A stretch of DNA of 64,000 nucleotides from Micromonospora saelicesensis (GCF_900091575.1 NZ_FMCR01000009.1:1-64000), one strand, 5' to 3'; shown: positions 1 through 8,371, counted from the first letter of the stretch. Numbers and translations are program-made. The notes: generated from the sequence alone by a model not told the origin.

Positions 1-120
1 ACGCCAGCCCAGCCCACGCCAGCCCAGCCCACGCCAGCCCAGCCCACGCCAGCCCAGCCCACGCCAGCCCAGCCCACGCCAGCCCAGCCCACGCCGGACC
101 AGCCCACGCCGGACCAGCCC
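1..120. repeat. 15-bp tandem repeat (minisatellite), truncated by window edge
   Basis: Six perfect copies of the 15-mer ACGCCAGCCCAGCCC fill positions 1-90. Two variant copies (ACGCCGGACCAGCCC) follow at 91-120, and looser copies continue to about 200. The array starts before the window, so its full copy number is unknown. Read in frame 1 it would encode T-P-A-Q-P repeats, and this frame stays open into the pirin gene. Whether it is translated is unclear; the other frames are also open because of the base composition. Confidence 0.95.
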
Positions 121-297
121 ACGCGGGGCCATCCGACGGGGGCGCCACCCACGCCGGGCCAGCCCACGCGGGGCGCCACCCACGCCGGGTGCCAGCCCCA
201 CAGCCACGAGCTGGTGAACCCCAGCCGCCCTGGCTGGAAGCACCGCGGTCGCGACTGGGCCTGCGCGTACAGTCGGGCGGTGGAGCGTACTGAATCA

Positions 298-1254
298 ATG
301 CTGGCGCAGACCCGACCGCCTGGCGTGGCCGACGTCGATCCCGGCAGTGTGTTGTTGCCCGGCCACGACGTGCCGTTGGGTCGGTACACCACGGTGCGGC
401 GGCTGCTTCCGCAGCGCGCCCGCCGGATGGTTGGCGCGTGGTGTTTCGTTGATCATTTCGGCCCGGACGATGTGGCGCAGCGCCCCGGTATGGAGGTGCC
501 GCCGCACCCGCACACCGGGCTGCAGACGGTGACCTGGCTGCTCGACGGCGAGATCCTGCACCGGGACAGCCTCGGCAACGTGCAGCCGATCGTGCCCGGC
601 CAACTGAACGTGATGACCTCCGGGAACGGTATCGCCCACTCGGAGCGCTCGCCGGCCACTCATCCGCCGGTGATGCACGGTGTGCAGCTCTGGGTGGCTC
701 TGCCGGACCCGGCGCGGGCCGGAGCGGCCGACTTCGCGCACCACGCCGACCTGCCGCGCTGGCGCGACGGCGATCTGGACGTCACAGTGCTGGTCGGCGA
801 GTTCGCCGGGGAGCGGTCACCGGCGGTGGTGCACACCCCGCTGGTGGGGGTGCAGCTGGAGTTGGGCGGCGAGGCGCCGGCGACGATGGCGTTGCGGCCG
901 GATTTCGAGTACGCCGTGCTGGCGATGTCCGGGTCCGCCGAGGCGGCCGGGGTCGGGTTCGAGCCGGGGGCGCTGCTGTATCTGGGCTCGGGCCGCCGGG
1001 AGCTGACAGTGCGTGGCGGGGCCGGGGCCCGGTTGCTGCTGCTGGGCGGTGCGCCGTTCGAGGAGCCGTTGGTGATGTGGTGGAACTTCGTGGGCCGGTC
1101 CCACGAGGAAATTGCCGCCGCCCGGGAGGACTGGATGGCCGGCGACGGGCGCTTCGGTGTGGTCGCCGACGATTCGGCGCCGCCGCTGCCGGCGCCCGCC
1201 CTGCCCACGACCCGCCTCAAGGCCCGCGACCGCACCGGCGGCCTGCACGGCTGA
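298..1254 (+). CDS. pirin family protein (cupin)
   Basis: A 318-residue bicupin of the pirin family, which binds a metal and in some members has quercetinase or redox-sensor activity. The N-terminal cupin carries the family signature: HPHTG, then an H-R-D-S-L-G turn, then GIAHSE, supplying the usual His/His/His/Glu metal ligands. The C-terminal cupin half, with a G-F-E-P-G-A-L-L-type strand and a typical MWWNFVGRS tail, is also present. I chose the ATG at 298 because the protein aligned to the family begins near there. The frame is open further upstream through a proline-rich stretch (a GTG lies at 214), and this could be an unusual N-terminal extension. The substrate cannot be told from sequence. 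Confidence 0.88.
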   Translation: MLAQTRPPGVADVDPGSVLLPGHDVPLGRYTTVRRLLPQRARRMVGAWCFVDHFGPDDVAQRPGMEVPPHPHTGLQTVTWLLDGEILHRDSLGNVQPIVPGQLNVMTSGNGIAHSERSPATHPPVMHGVQLWVALPDPARAGAADFAHHADLPRWRDGDLDVTVLVGEFAGERSPAVVHTPLVGVQLELGGEAPATMALRPDFEYAVLAMSGSAEAAGVGFEPGALLYLGSGRRELTVRGGAGARLLLLGGAPFEEPLVMWWNFVGRSHEEIAAAREDWMAGDGRFGVVADDSAPPLPAPALPTTRLKARDRTGGLHG

Positions 1255-1303
1255 CGGGCAGGTGCGGCCGGTGTGACCCCCGGTGGCGCGGGTAGTCGCC
1301 GGC

Positions 1304-1972
1304 ATGGCGACCAGTTTGATCACTCCGGTGGAGGACCGTAAACGTCTGGCGCGCCGGCTCGCCGGTAGCGGGCGGGGCTTCGCCGAGCAGTACGGGTTCC
1401 GGGTGACCAACAACCCGGCGAGCCTGTTCCAGGTGCTGTACCTGTCGGTGCTGCTGGCCCGTCGCGGTGACTTCCGGCGGGCGTTGGACGGGGCGCGGGC
1501 GGTGCGCGACGAGGAGTGGGACAGCGCGGCCCGGCTGGCGCGTTCACTGCACGAGGACCGGGTCCGGGTGCTGCGCGCCAGCGGCCAGCGCGGTGACGTG
1601 GACGCGCTGGCCGCTGTCCTGGGTGACCTGGCCCGGACGGTGGTCGAGCGGTACCGGGGCGATCTGCGCCGGTTGCGGGCGGTGGCGCACCATGACCCGG
1701 TCCGGGAGCGGGCGCTGCTGGCCGAGCTTCCGGGCGTGGACGATCAGGTCGTCGACCTGTTTCTCCGCGAGGCCCAGGCGTTGTGGCGGGAGGTGGCCCC
1801 GGTCGCCGACCGGCGGGCGCTGGCTGCCGCGCGTCGGCTCGGGCTGGGCAGGTCGGCGGACGACCTGGCCGGCCTGGCCACTGGCGAGTCCGAGCAGTTG
1901 GCCTGGCTGGTGGGGGCGTTGGCCCGGGTCGACCTGGAGCACCGGTACGCGGAGGTGACCGGTCGGTCGTGA
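1304..1972 (+). CDS. endonuclease III-like (HhH) protein of unknown function
   Basis: A 222-residue soluble protein. Its layout resembles the helical part of HhH-type DNA glycosylases: a hydrophobic core around L-F-Q-V-L-Y-L-S-V-L-L, then a segment L-L-A-E-L-P-G-V-D-D-Q-V, which recalls the helix-hairpin-helix L-P-G-V turn. It lacks the four-cysteine Fe-S cluster, and the catalytic Lys/Asp pair of Nth cannot be assigned, so enzymatic activity is doubtful. The ATG at 1304 is preferred over the upstream ATG at 1283 because the family-like sequence begins with M-A-T-S. It stands alone, about 50 bp after the pirin gene on the same strand, so cotranscription is possible. Confidence 0.6.
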   Translation: MATSLITPVEDRKRLARRLAGSGRGFAEQYGFRVTNNPASLFQVLYLSVLLARRGDFRRALDGARAVRDEEWDSAARLARSLHEDRVRVLRASGQRGDVDALAAVLGDLARTVVERYRGDLRRLRAVAHHDPVRERALLAELPGVDDQVVDLFLREAQALWREVAPVADRRALAAARRLGLGRSADDLAGLATGESEQLAWLVGALARVDLEHRYAEVTGRS

Positions 1973-2241
1973 CGTGCCCTGGCCCACACTTCCTCAAATT
2001 CTGACCAAACGGAGGATGGTCTGCCGTATGGTTGGACCCGGCAGTGCTGGCCGCTCGGTTCGAGCGGACCTCCACCGCCTGGTGACCGCGACCGGTTCGG
2101 ATGCGGTTCACCGCCTGGGCAGGCTTGCGTGGCGCCCTAGGTCGCGGTTCGTGACCAGGGGCGCCCGCCTGTCCCGGCCCTTCGATCGGCCCCGCCCCCG
2201 TGTCACGCTCCGGGGGGTCCGCGCGGCCGGCTGAGTCCCTC
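1973..2241. other. intergenic, no gene recognised
   Basis: A convergent gap of about 270 bp between the HhH-like gene and the DUF1345 gene. It has short open frames on both strands but none with a ribosome binding site or recognisable protein. No strong terminator hairpin with a T-run is evident. Confidence 0.6.
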
Positions 2242-2910
2242 TCACCGCGCCAGACCCGCCAGCAGGTTCACCGTCACGGCGATGATGAACGCGCCGAACA
2301 GGTACGACACCATCGAGTGGCGCAGCACCGTACGACGCATCTCGTTGCTGGTCAGGTTGGTGTCGGAGATCTGGAACGTCGTCCCGATGGTGAACGCGAC
2401 GTACGCGAAGTCGGAGTAGCGCGGGGGTTCGGGCTGGTTGAAGTTCACCCCGCCGTCCGGGCCGGTGTAGTAGATCCGGGCGTACCGGGCGGCGAACACG
2501 GTGTGCACCACGAACCAGGAGAGCACCACGCTGAGCACGCCCACGCCGCTGTGCGCCTCCCGGGCCACCCCGGGAGGCGCGCTCTGCGCGCTGGCCACTA
2601 CCAACCCGACGGCCAGCAGGCTGGCCAGGCAGGCGACAAGCAGCAGGGCGTCCCGGATCGCCCGGTTCGGGTCCTCGTGGACGGCCAGCTGGGCGGTCCG
2701 CTCGGCGTCCATCGGCCAGATCTTGTGCCAGACCAGCACGAGCCAGCTCAGTGCGCCCACGTCCCAGCCGGCCAGTGCCGCGAGCGGCAGGGGCAGCAGC
2801 AGCGCGAAGACGCAGCCGGCGAGGACGCCGACCACCGCCACAACGGCGAGCTGCTTCGCAGCAGCCGGGAAACGCACGTCCGCTGGCCGGTCGGGGCCGG
2901 TCTGGGTCAT
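2242..2910 (-). CDS. DUF1345 family integral membrane protein
   Basis: A 222-residue membrane protein of the DUF1345 family, function unknown. Four or five hydrophobic segments are visible: about residues 20-45, 52-65, 88-107, 122-140 and 198-218. The family hallmark near the C-terminus is the stretch Y-S-D-F-A-Y-V-A-F-T-I-G followed by T-F-Q-I-S-D-T, which resembles a potassium-channel-like pore region. The gene lies 42 bp downstream of the DUF2795 gene on the same strand and may be cotranscribed with it. Confidence 0.85.
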   Translation of the reverse strand: MTQTGPDRPADVRFPAAAKQLAVVAVVGVLAGCVFALLLPLPLAALAGWDVGALSWLVLVWHKIWPMDAERTAQLAVHEDPNRAIRDALLLVACLASLLAVGLVVASAQSAPPGVAREAHSGVGVLSVVLSWFVVHTVFAARYARIYYTGPDGGVNFNQPEPPRYSDFAYVAFTIGTTFQISDTNLTSNEMRRTVLRHSMVSYLFGAFIIAVTVNLLAGLAR

Positions 2911-2952
2911 TCCGGACGCTCCCGGGTCGGGGTGGTGGGCGCCACCGCCGGG

Positions 2953-3225
2953 TCAGATGCCGCGCAGGTGCTGCGAGACCCGGTTGTGCTTCTTGTCCCG
3001 GGCCTGCTCCGCCCGCTGGGCGGGGCCGACCTCGGGCGCCGCCTCGATCCCGGCCGACCGGGCCACCTCGGTCCCGTTGGCGTAGTCGACCGGCGGCAGG
3101 GCGCGCAGCGCCTTCAACACGTCCGGCGGGGCACCCTCCCGTTCGGCCTCGCGGACCACGTCGTCCTTCTCGGCCGGGTAGTCCAGGCTCGACAGGTACT
3201 GCAGGACGTCGGCGTAGCTCGCCAT
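2953..3225 (-). CDS. DUF2795 domain protein
   Basis: A 90-residue protein with an N-terminal DUF2795 domain (Y-A-D-V-L-Q-Y-L, D-Y-P-A, then A-L-R-A-L-P), a small helical fold widespread in actinobacteria and often near stress genes. The C-terminal third is charged, with many Arg, Lys and Glu. The ATG at 3225 is chosen over an ATG seven codons upstream because the domain starts at M-A-S-Y-A. It is divergent from the DUF2267 gene, with about 150 bp between them holding both promoters. Confidence 0.85.
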   Translation of the reverse strand: MASYADVLQYLSSLDYPAEKDDVVREAEREGAPPDVLKALRALPPVDYANGTEVARSAGIEAAPEVGPAQRAEQARDKKHNRVSQHLRGI

Positions 3226-3379
3226 GGCGTGGGCTCCCTCGGGCATCGATGTGGTGACGACCGGCGGCGGTTACCCGCCCGCCGGCCGGTCACGCCCGCC
3301 CGGCGCAGGAAACCGGCGCCGTTTCTCCTCGGCCGCCGCGGGTACCCGCAGACGCCGACGCGAGCCAAGGGAGTACGCG

Positions 3380-3790
3380 ATGAACTACGACACCTTCATC
3401 GACCAGGTTTCCCAGCGCACCGCCACGTCGTCCGAGCGGGCGGTCGAGCTGACCCGGGCCGTGTTGGAGACGTTCGCCGAGCGGTTGACCGGCGGTGAGG
3501 TCCTGGACCTGGCCGCCCAGTTGCCCCAACCGCTGCAACTCGTGCTCAAACCGAGCCCGAGCACCGAGCAGGCGGACCGGTTCGGCGCGGCGGAGTTCGT
3601 CGCCCGGGTCGCGTTGCGCGCCGGTGTGCAGGAGCCCGCCGCCGAGGACGCCAGTCGGGCGGTCTTCACCACCCTGCGCGAGGCGATCACCGGCGGTGAG
3701 TTCGATGACGTGGTGACCCAACTGCCACGTGACTATCGGGGCCTGGTCGAGCAGGCGATGGCCCCGGGGGCGACGTTGCGCCGCGGCTGA
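3380..3790 (+). CDS. DUF2267 domain protein
   Basis: A 136-residue all-helical protein of the DUF2267 family. The typical pattern appears twice: Y-D-T-F-I-D-Q-V near the start, A-V-L-E-T-F-A-E-R-L, then L-A-A-Q-L-P, and later V-V-T-Q-L-P. The role of the family is unknown; members often sit with DUF2795 and general stress genes, as here. The start is fixed by the AAGGGAG ribosome binding site at 3367-3373, seven bases before the ATG. Confidence 0.87.
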   Translation: MNYDTFIDQVSQRTATSSERAVELTRAVLETFAERLTGGEVLDLAAQLPQPLQLVLKPSPSTEQADRFGAAEFVARVALRAGVQEPAAEDASRAVFTTLREAITGGEFDDVVTQLPRDYRGLVEQAMAPGATLRRG

Positions 3791-3884
3791 CAGCGCTCGT
3801 ACCACGCACACACAGCGGTTTACCAGGGCAACCATCGATGTCCCGCTTGGCGTGGCGATTCCGCCTGGCCTAACCTTGTCGTGC

Positions 3885-4000
3885 GAGGGGAGTACTTCCC
3901 ACGAACCATTCCGGTCAGTACGGCGCGCCCGGCGCGCCTCGGGTGGTTGCCCACCAGGTGGTGGGTGAAGGAGACCTCGAACATGACGGTGTTCGAGGAG
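3885..4000 (+). promoter_or_regulatory. yybP-ykoY (Mn2+) riboswitch upstream of terC
   Basis: The leader contains the conserved 5' core GAGGGGAGTAC (3885-3895), a central CCGGTCAGTACGG element (3911-3923), a GC-rich internal helix (GGCGCG/CGCGCC), and the 3' core GGAGACCTC (3970-3978), in the order and spacing of yybP-ykoY aptamers. GAGG 3885-3888 can pair with CCTC 3975-3978 to close helix P1. The same CCTC begins an alternative hairpin, CCTCGAAC (3975-3982) with GTTCGAGG (3991-3998), which masks the ribosome binding site GAGGAG (3995-4000). Ligand binding should favour P1 and free the site, turning TerC translation on. The class is known to sense Mn2+ and to precede TerC-type exporters; the switching scheme is inferred from base pairing. 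Confidence 0.83.
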
Positions 4001-4007
4001 ACCCCAC

Positions 4008-5033
4008 ATGAGCCAAGTGTCGTATCTGTCCGCCGCCAGTGACCTGTCGTCGGTGGGCACGCCCACGCTGTGGGCGGTCACCATCATCGGGGTCCTCCTG
4101 CTGTTGGTGCTGGACTTCCTGGTCACCCGTCGCCCGCACGAGGTGTCCATGCGGGAGGCCATCGGCTGGTCGGCGTTCTACATAGCGCTGCCGCTGGCGT
4201 TCGGCGGCTGGCTCTGGTGGCGATTCGGCTCCCAGCAGGGCGTCGAATACCTGACCGGTTACCTGGTGGAAAAGTCGCTCTCGGTCGACAACCTCTTCGT
4301 CTTCATGTTGCTGTTGGCGGCGTTCGCGGTGCCGGCGGTGCTCGCCCAGCGGGTGCTGCTCTACGGCATCGCCGGTGCGCTGGTGCTGCGGGCCGTCTTC
4401 ATCGCCCTCGGCGCGGCGGCGTTGCAGACCCTCGACTTCGCCTTCCTGCTCTTCGCGATCATCCTCATCGCCACGGCGGTGAAGCTGCTGCGTGATGCCA
4501 TGTCCGGGCATCAGCAGGAAGTCGACATCAACAAGATGCGGTCGGTGAAGCTGCTGCGCAAGGTCATGCCGGTGGTCGACGACTACCACGGCACCAAGAT
4601 GACCGTCCGGCAGGGCGCGAAGCGGGCACTCACGCCGTTCGCCCTGGTGGTGGTCGCGGTGCTGGCCACCGACATCGTCTTCGCTGTCGACTCGGTGCCG
4701 GCGGTCTACGGCATCACCGAGGACCCGTACCTGGTCTTCGCCACCAACGCGTTCGCCCTGCTCGGCCTGCGGGCGCTCTACTTCGTCCTGCACGCGGCGT
4801 TGAGCCGGCTGGTGCACCTCAGCTACGGCCTGGCCATCATCCTGGCGTTCATCGGCCTCAAGCTGGGTCTGCACTGGGCGCACGGCATCTGGGACAGCGT
4901 GCCGCAGATCCCCACCCTGGCCTCGCTCGGCGTGATCATCGGTGTGCTGGTGGTGGTCACGGTGACCAGCCTGCGCGCCACCCGGGGCGGCGACCTGCCC
5001 GAGGACCGCAAGGTCGTCGCGGAGCGGCACTGA
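4008..5033 (+). CDS. TerC family metal-ion transporter
   Basis: A 341-residue polytopic membrane protein of the TerC/Alx family, members of which export Mn2+ or load metal onto exoenzymes. About seven to nine hydrophobic helices are visible. The signature motifs are S-V-D-N-L-F-V-F around residues 90-97 and A-T-D-I-V-F-A-V-D-S-V-P-A around 220-232, whose Asp residues are conserved. The start is the ATG seven bases after GAGGAG. The upstream yybP-ykoY riboswitch supports Mn2+ export as the role. It appears to be a single-gene unit. Confidence 0.92.
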   Translation: MSQVSYLSAASDLSSVGTPTLWAVTIIGVLLLLVLDFLVTRRPHEVSMREAIGWSAFYIALPLAFGGWLWWRFGSQQGVEYLTGYLVEKSLSVDNLFVFMLLLAAFAVPAVLAQRVLLYGIAGALVLRAVFIALGAAALQTLDFAFLLFAIILIATAVKLLRDAMSGHQQEVDINKMRSVKLLRKVMPVVDDYHGTKMTVRQGAKRALTPFALVVVAVLATDIVFAVDSVPAVYGITEDPYLVFATNAFALLGLRALYFVLHAALSRLVHLSYGLAIILAFIGLKLGLHWAHGIWDSVPQIPTLASLGVIIGVLVVVTVTSLRATRGGDLPEDRKVVAERH

Positions 5034-5108
5034 TCGCGCCGCGCCGTCTGACGACGGGGTACGCGGGAAAGCTCCCGCCCCCACCGGCGCGGGTGGTACG
5101 ACTGTGCA

Positions 5109-5708
5109 ATGGGAATCGTGTCACCGGGCTTTCAGGGTCGGCCCCGAACGCAGGAGCCGGCCCTGCCACCCGGTCAGTATCTGACCGAGGACTTTCCGGT
5201 GCTCTCGGCCGGCCCGACGCCCCGGGTGTCACTGGACACCTGGGAGTTCGTCATCTCCGCCGAGAACGGCAGCGAACACCGGTGGTCGTGGCAGGAGCTG
5301 ATGGCGCTGCCGCAGGAGACGCCGATGGTGGACATCCACTGCGTCACCCGCTGGTCGAAGCTCGGCACCAACTGGCAGGGCGTCTCACTGGACACGCTGC
5401 TCGCCGACGTCGACACGGGGGCGCACTTCGCGCTGGCGCACTCCTACGGCGGGTACACCACCAACCTGCCGCTCGACGACCTGCGCGGTGGCCAGGCCTG
5501 GGTGGTGCACACCTTCGACGGCGCACCGCTGCCCGCTGAGCACGGCGGGCCGGCGCGACTGCTGGTGCCGCACCTGTACTTCTGGAAGTCCGCCAAGTGG
5601 GTACGCGGCCTCCGGCTCAAGACGATGGACGAGCCAGGGTTCTGGGAGACCGCCGGGTACCACGACTACGGCGACCCGTGGCGCGAACAGCGGTACCAGG
5701 GTGACTGA
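5109..5708 (+). CDS. sulfite oxidase-like molybdopterin oxidoreductase
   Basis: A 199-residue protein of the sulfite oxidase/YedY molybdopterin fold. The Mo-ligating cysteine lies in D-I-H-C-V-T-R-W at about residues 76-83. Further family stretches are Y-G-G-Y-T-T-N-L-P, H-G-G-P-A-R-L-L-V-P and K-S-A-K-W-V-R-G. No Tat or Sec signal is present, so it should be cytoplasmic, unlike MsrP. It is followed by a flavin reductase whose GTG start overlaps its stop by eight bases, and then by a zinc-ribbon protein, suggesting a three-protein electron transfer unit. The substrate is not predictable. Confidence 0.88.
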   Translation: MGIVSPGFQGRPRTQEPALPPGQYLTEDFPVLSAGPTPRVSLDTWEFVISAENGSEHRWSWQELMALPQETPMVDIHCVTRWSKLGTNWQGVSLDTLLADVDTGAHFALAHSYGGYTTNLPLDDLRGGQAWVVHTFDGAPLPAEHGGPARLLVPHLYFWKSAKWVRGLRLKTMDEPGFWETAGYHDYGDPWREQRYQGD

Positions 5709-6480
5709 GCGCGCCGTGGCGACGAGCACCCAGCGCCGTACGCCCAACCGTTGGCAGGTCGGCCGGCTGGTGGAGCGCCGGGTGGAGACACCGACCGCGC
5801 AGACCCTGGTGCTGGAGGTGCCGGACTGGCCGGGGCACCTGCCCGGGCAGCACGTCGACCTGCGGCTCACCGCCCCGGACGGTTACCAGGCGGCCCGGTC
5901 GTACTCGATCGCCGGGCCGGCCGTGGACGGGCCGGGAGGGCCGCGCATCGAGGTGACAGTGCAGCGCGTGCACGACGGCGAGGTGTCGCCGTACCTCATT
6001 GATGTCTTTGGGGCCGGCGACCCGATCGAGGTACGCGGACCGCTCGGTGGCTGGTTCATCTGGCGGCCCGAGGAGACCGCGCCGGTGCAGCTGGTCGCCG
6101 GCGGGTCCGGCGTCGTGCCGCTGATGGCGATGATCCGGGCGCGGCGGGCGGTGGGCAGCAAGGCGCCGTTCCGGCTGATCTACTCGGTGCGCACCCCCGG
6201 TGACGTGATCTACGCCGACGAGCTGCGCCGCCGGGTCCGCGACGACTTCGGGCTGGACGTCGCGTACGTCTACACCCGTGAGGCGCCCGAGGGCTGGCGC
6301 GGTGAGCCGCACCGGATCGGGCTCGCCGACGTCAACACGCACGGGTGGCCACCGGACCTGGAACCACTCACCTACGTCTGTGGTCCGACCGCGTTCGTGG
6401 AGACCGTGGCCGACCTGCTGGTGGGGCTGGGTCACCCGTCGCGCCGGGTCAAGACCGAACGCTTCGGCCCCACCGGCTGA
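5701..6480 (+). CDS. ferredoxin reductase-type FAD/NAD(P) oxidoreductase
   Basis: A 259-residue flavin reductase. The FAD-binding motif R-S-Y-S-I-A lies near residue 67, the NAD(P)-binding G-G-S-G-V-V-P-L-M near 138, and the C-terminal Y-V-C-G-P-T-A near 225. There is no 2Fe-2S ferredoxin domain, so electrons probably go to a partner, most simply the molybdoenzyme encoded just upstream. The GTG at 5701 overlaps the preceding stop, the usual sign of translational coupling; the frame is open further upstream inside the previous gene but without homology. Confidence 0.88.
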   Translation: MTERAVATSTQRRTPNRWQVGRLVERRVETPTAQTLVLEVPDWPGHLPGQHVDLRLTAPDGYQAARSYSIAGPAVDGPGGPRIEVTVQRVHDGEVSPYLIDVFGAGDPIEVRGPLGGWFIWRPEETAPVQLVAGGSGVVPLMAMIRARRAVGSKAPFRLIYSVRTPGDVIYADELRRRVRDDFGLDVAYVYTREAPEGWRGEPHRIGLADVNTHGWPPDLEPLTYVCGPTAFVETVADLLVGLGHPSRRVKTERFGPTG

Positions 6481-6515
6481 CCACCCGCTCACTCACGCAG
6501 TGTCGAGGAGATTCG

Positions 6516-6809
6516 ATGACCGAGATGTCGTACCTGGACGGCAACATGCTCGACGGCCCGATGCGTGAGCTGTTCACCGTCGACCTGAGCAGCGCGATGG
6601 GCCGCTGTGAGAACTGCGGGACGACCGGGTCGATGGCCAGCCTGCACGTCTACTCGCACGCCCCGGGCCTCGTCGCCCGCTGCCCCTCCTGCGAGGAGGT
6701 GATGGTGCGCCTGGTGCGCGGGCCGGACCGGGCCTGGCTGGACATGCGGGGCACCACCTACCTCCAGGTGCCGATGCCGATGGAGCAGACGTTCCCCGGC
6801 CCGCTCTGA
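6516..6809 (+). CDS. DUF6510 zinc-ribbon protein
   Basis: A 97-residue protein with two cysteine pairs, C-E-N-C-G-T and C-P-S-C-E-E about 30 residues apart, which should bind one zinc. It matches the DUF6510 family, commonly found after sulfite-oxidase-like and ferredoxin-reductase genes in actinobacteria. The ATG at 6516 has GAGGAG at 6505-6510. Its role is unknown; being third in the operon, it may help assemble or regulate the redox pair. Confidence 0.82.
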   Translation: MTEMSYLDGNMLDGPMRELFTVDLSSAMGRCENCGTTGSMASLHVYSHAPGLVARCPSCEEVMVRLVRGPDRAWLDMRGTTYLQVPMPMEQTFPGPL

Positions 6810-6843
6810 CGGAACGCTTGCCCGGCTGAGGCAGGATGGCCGG

Positions 6844-7263
6844 GTGGGCACCGGTCGATGGCGTGGTGTGCCGCTCGCGGTCCGGTGCGTGGTGGCTCTC
6901 GCCGTGCTGGTCTTCGCCTACGGCACCGCGGTGCACGTGGTGCAGTTGCTCCTGCCCCAGTTCGGGCCGCAGCTCGCCCTGCCCGGGTGGCTGACGTTCT
7001 ACTTCACGTCCCTGACGCTGTGGGATCCGTTGGCGGCGTTGCTGTTGGCCGCTCGTCGGGTGCAGGGGCTGGTGCTGGGCTGCGCCGTCCTGGTGACGGA
7101 CGCGGCCGCGAACGGGTACGCCAACTACGTGCTGGACCCGGCGGCCGGCGTCACCCCGGGCCGGGTCGGGCAGGCCGTCATCACCGCCCTCGCCGTCGGT
7201 CTCGTCGCGCTCACCCCGTGGCTCGCACCGTGGTTCGCCCGGTCCGCGGTCCAGCGGCACTGA
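6844..7263 (+). CDS. small integral membrane protein
   Basis: A 139-residue hydrophobic protein with four predicted membrane helices (about residues 10-32, 43-66, 68-90 and 108-128) and a short basic C-terminus. I do not recognise a named family. The GTG start at 6844 is the first in frame. The gene ends ten bases before the convergent alpha/beta hydrolase gene. Confidence 0.65.
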   Translation: MGTGRWRGVPLAVRCVVALAVLVFAYGTAVHVVQLLLPQFGPQLALPGWLTFYFTSLTLWDPLAALLLAARRVQGLVLGCAVLVTDAAANGYANYVLDPAAGVTPGRVGQAVITALAVGLVALTPWLAPWFARSAVQRH

Positions 7264-7272
7264 CCCGGTCCG

Positions 7273-8202
7273 CTACTGCGTATCCCGATCGACCTGGGCG
7301 AGGACAGCGCCCACTGCTTCGACCACGGCGGCGGGTTGGTCCTTGTGGATGTAGTGGCCGCTGTCGGGCACCACGACGTGGACGCCGCGTGCGAAGACCG
7401 CGGCGGTCTGGTCGGCGAGGTCACCGGAGCGCTGTCGCAGGGCCGCGGGCTTGCCGCGGGTCGCGGTCAGGATTCTCATCGGTACGTCGGGGGCGGTCGA
7501 CGTCGCGCGCGCGGCGCGCACCTCCCGGGTGCAGGTGTTGGCGAGGCGGTTCTCCGCCCGAATGGTCGTGACCTGACCGAACGTGCGATAGCTGGCCCGG
7601 TACGCCTCGGTGATCGAGGCCTGGATCTCCAGGTCGTCTGTGCAGCGCTCAGCGAGCGTGCGGCCCATGTTCGCCGCGATCCGATCGAAGAGCCCGAGGG
7701 TCTTGAGCACCGGAATGGCGTTGAGCAGGAGATTTGATGAGACGCGGAGAGCCAGTGGCACCTCTGCCGTGCTGTCCTCGTGGAACGGATCGAGCAGGAC
7801 CAGGCCAAGCGTCTGGTCGGGACGGGCGAAAGCGGCTAGTTGGGCGAGCAGTCCGCCCCAGCTGTGACCGACCAGCACGGCGGGGCCGACGTCGTCCAGG
7901 AGTGCCACGAGGTCGCGCACCTGGGAGTCCAGTGTCAGCCGCGAGATGGCGTCGCTGGCACCCAGACCGGCTCGGTCGTAGGCGATGACGCGGGACCCCT
8001 CGGCCAGCGAGGGGAGGACGACGGCCCAGTCCAGCCCCACTTCGCCGGCCCCGGAGACCAGGACGACCGGTGGCGTGGCGCTGCCGGCTGCCACCCACCG
8101 CAACTGTCGGCCGGACTCCCGGGTCAGCCGGCCACGGTCGACACCAGCTGGCACCAGTTTGGACAGCGCGACGACGACGGGGTCCTGCGGCTCGGTATCC
8201 AT
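7273..8202 (-). CDS. alpha/beta hydrolase
   Basis: A 309-residue alpha/beta-hydrolase. The oxyanion region is V-L-V-S-G-A-G-E-V, the nucleophile elbow is G-H-S-W-G-G at about residues 112-117, the acid is probably the Asp of L-L-D-P, and the catalytic His is in D-S-G-H-Y-I-H-K-D near the C-terminus. No signal peptide is seen, so it should be cytoplasmic. The substrate is unknown. It is the last gene of a leftward group that begins with the HxlR regulator. Confidence 0.88.
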   Translation of the reverse strand: MDTEPQDPVVVALSKLVPAGVDRGRLTRESGRQLRWVAAGSATPPVVLVSGAGEVGLDWAVVLPSLAEGSRVIAYDRAGLGASDAISRLTLDSQVRDLVALLDDVGPAVLVGHSWGGLLAQLAAFARPDQTLGLVLLDPFHEDSTAEVPLALRVSSNLLLNAIPVLKTLGLFDRIAANMGRTLAERCTDDLEIQASITEAYRASYRTFGQVTTIRAENRLANTCTREVRAARATSTAPDVPMRILTATRGKPAALRQRSGDLADQTAAVFARGVHVVVPDSGHYIHKDQPAAVVEAVGAVLAQVDRDTQ

Positions 8203-8348
8203 TCGGCCTCCTCGTCACGGCGCTTCGGCTTGGCGAAGTTGAGCCTGGCGGCCATCTCGGCCAGGTGACCATCGAGCACCGAACGGCGCGGATACCGGGC
8301 GAACGCGTCCCGTACGCCCGCCAGGGCCGTCGTCAGCTCGCCCTCCAC
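8124..8348 (-). pseudogene. possible remnant of a small hypothetical gene
   Basis: Between the hydrolase and the oxidoreductase genes an open frame from a GTG at 8348 begins with a plausible protein start (E-G-E-L-T-T-A-L-A-G-V-R-D-A-F-A-R-Y-P-R-R). Its 3' part overlaps the start of the hydrolase gene by about 80 bp in another frame and looks like non-coding translation. This could be the N-terminal stump of a lost gene. The support is weak. Confidence 0.25.
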
Positions 8349-8371
8349 CGGCCGATTCTCGCATCGACGGC

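Noticed and set aside
1..120. CRISPR-like array
   Set aside because: The units are 15 bp and contiguous, with no spacers.
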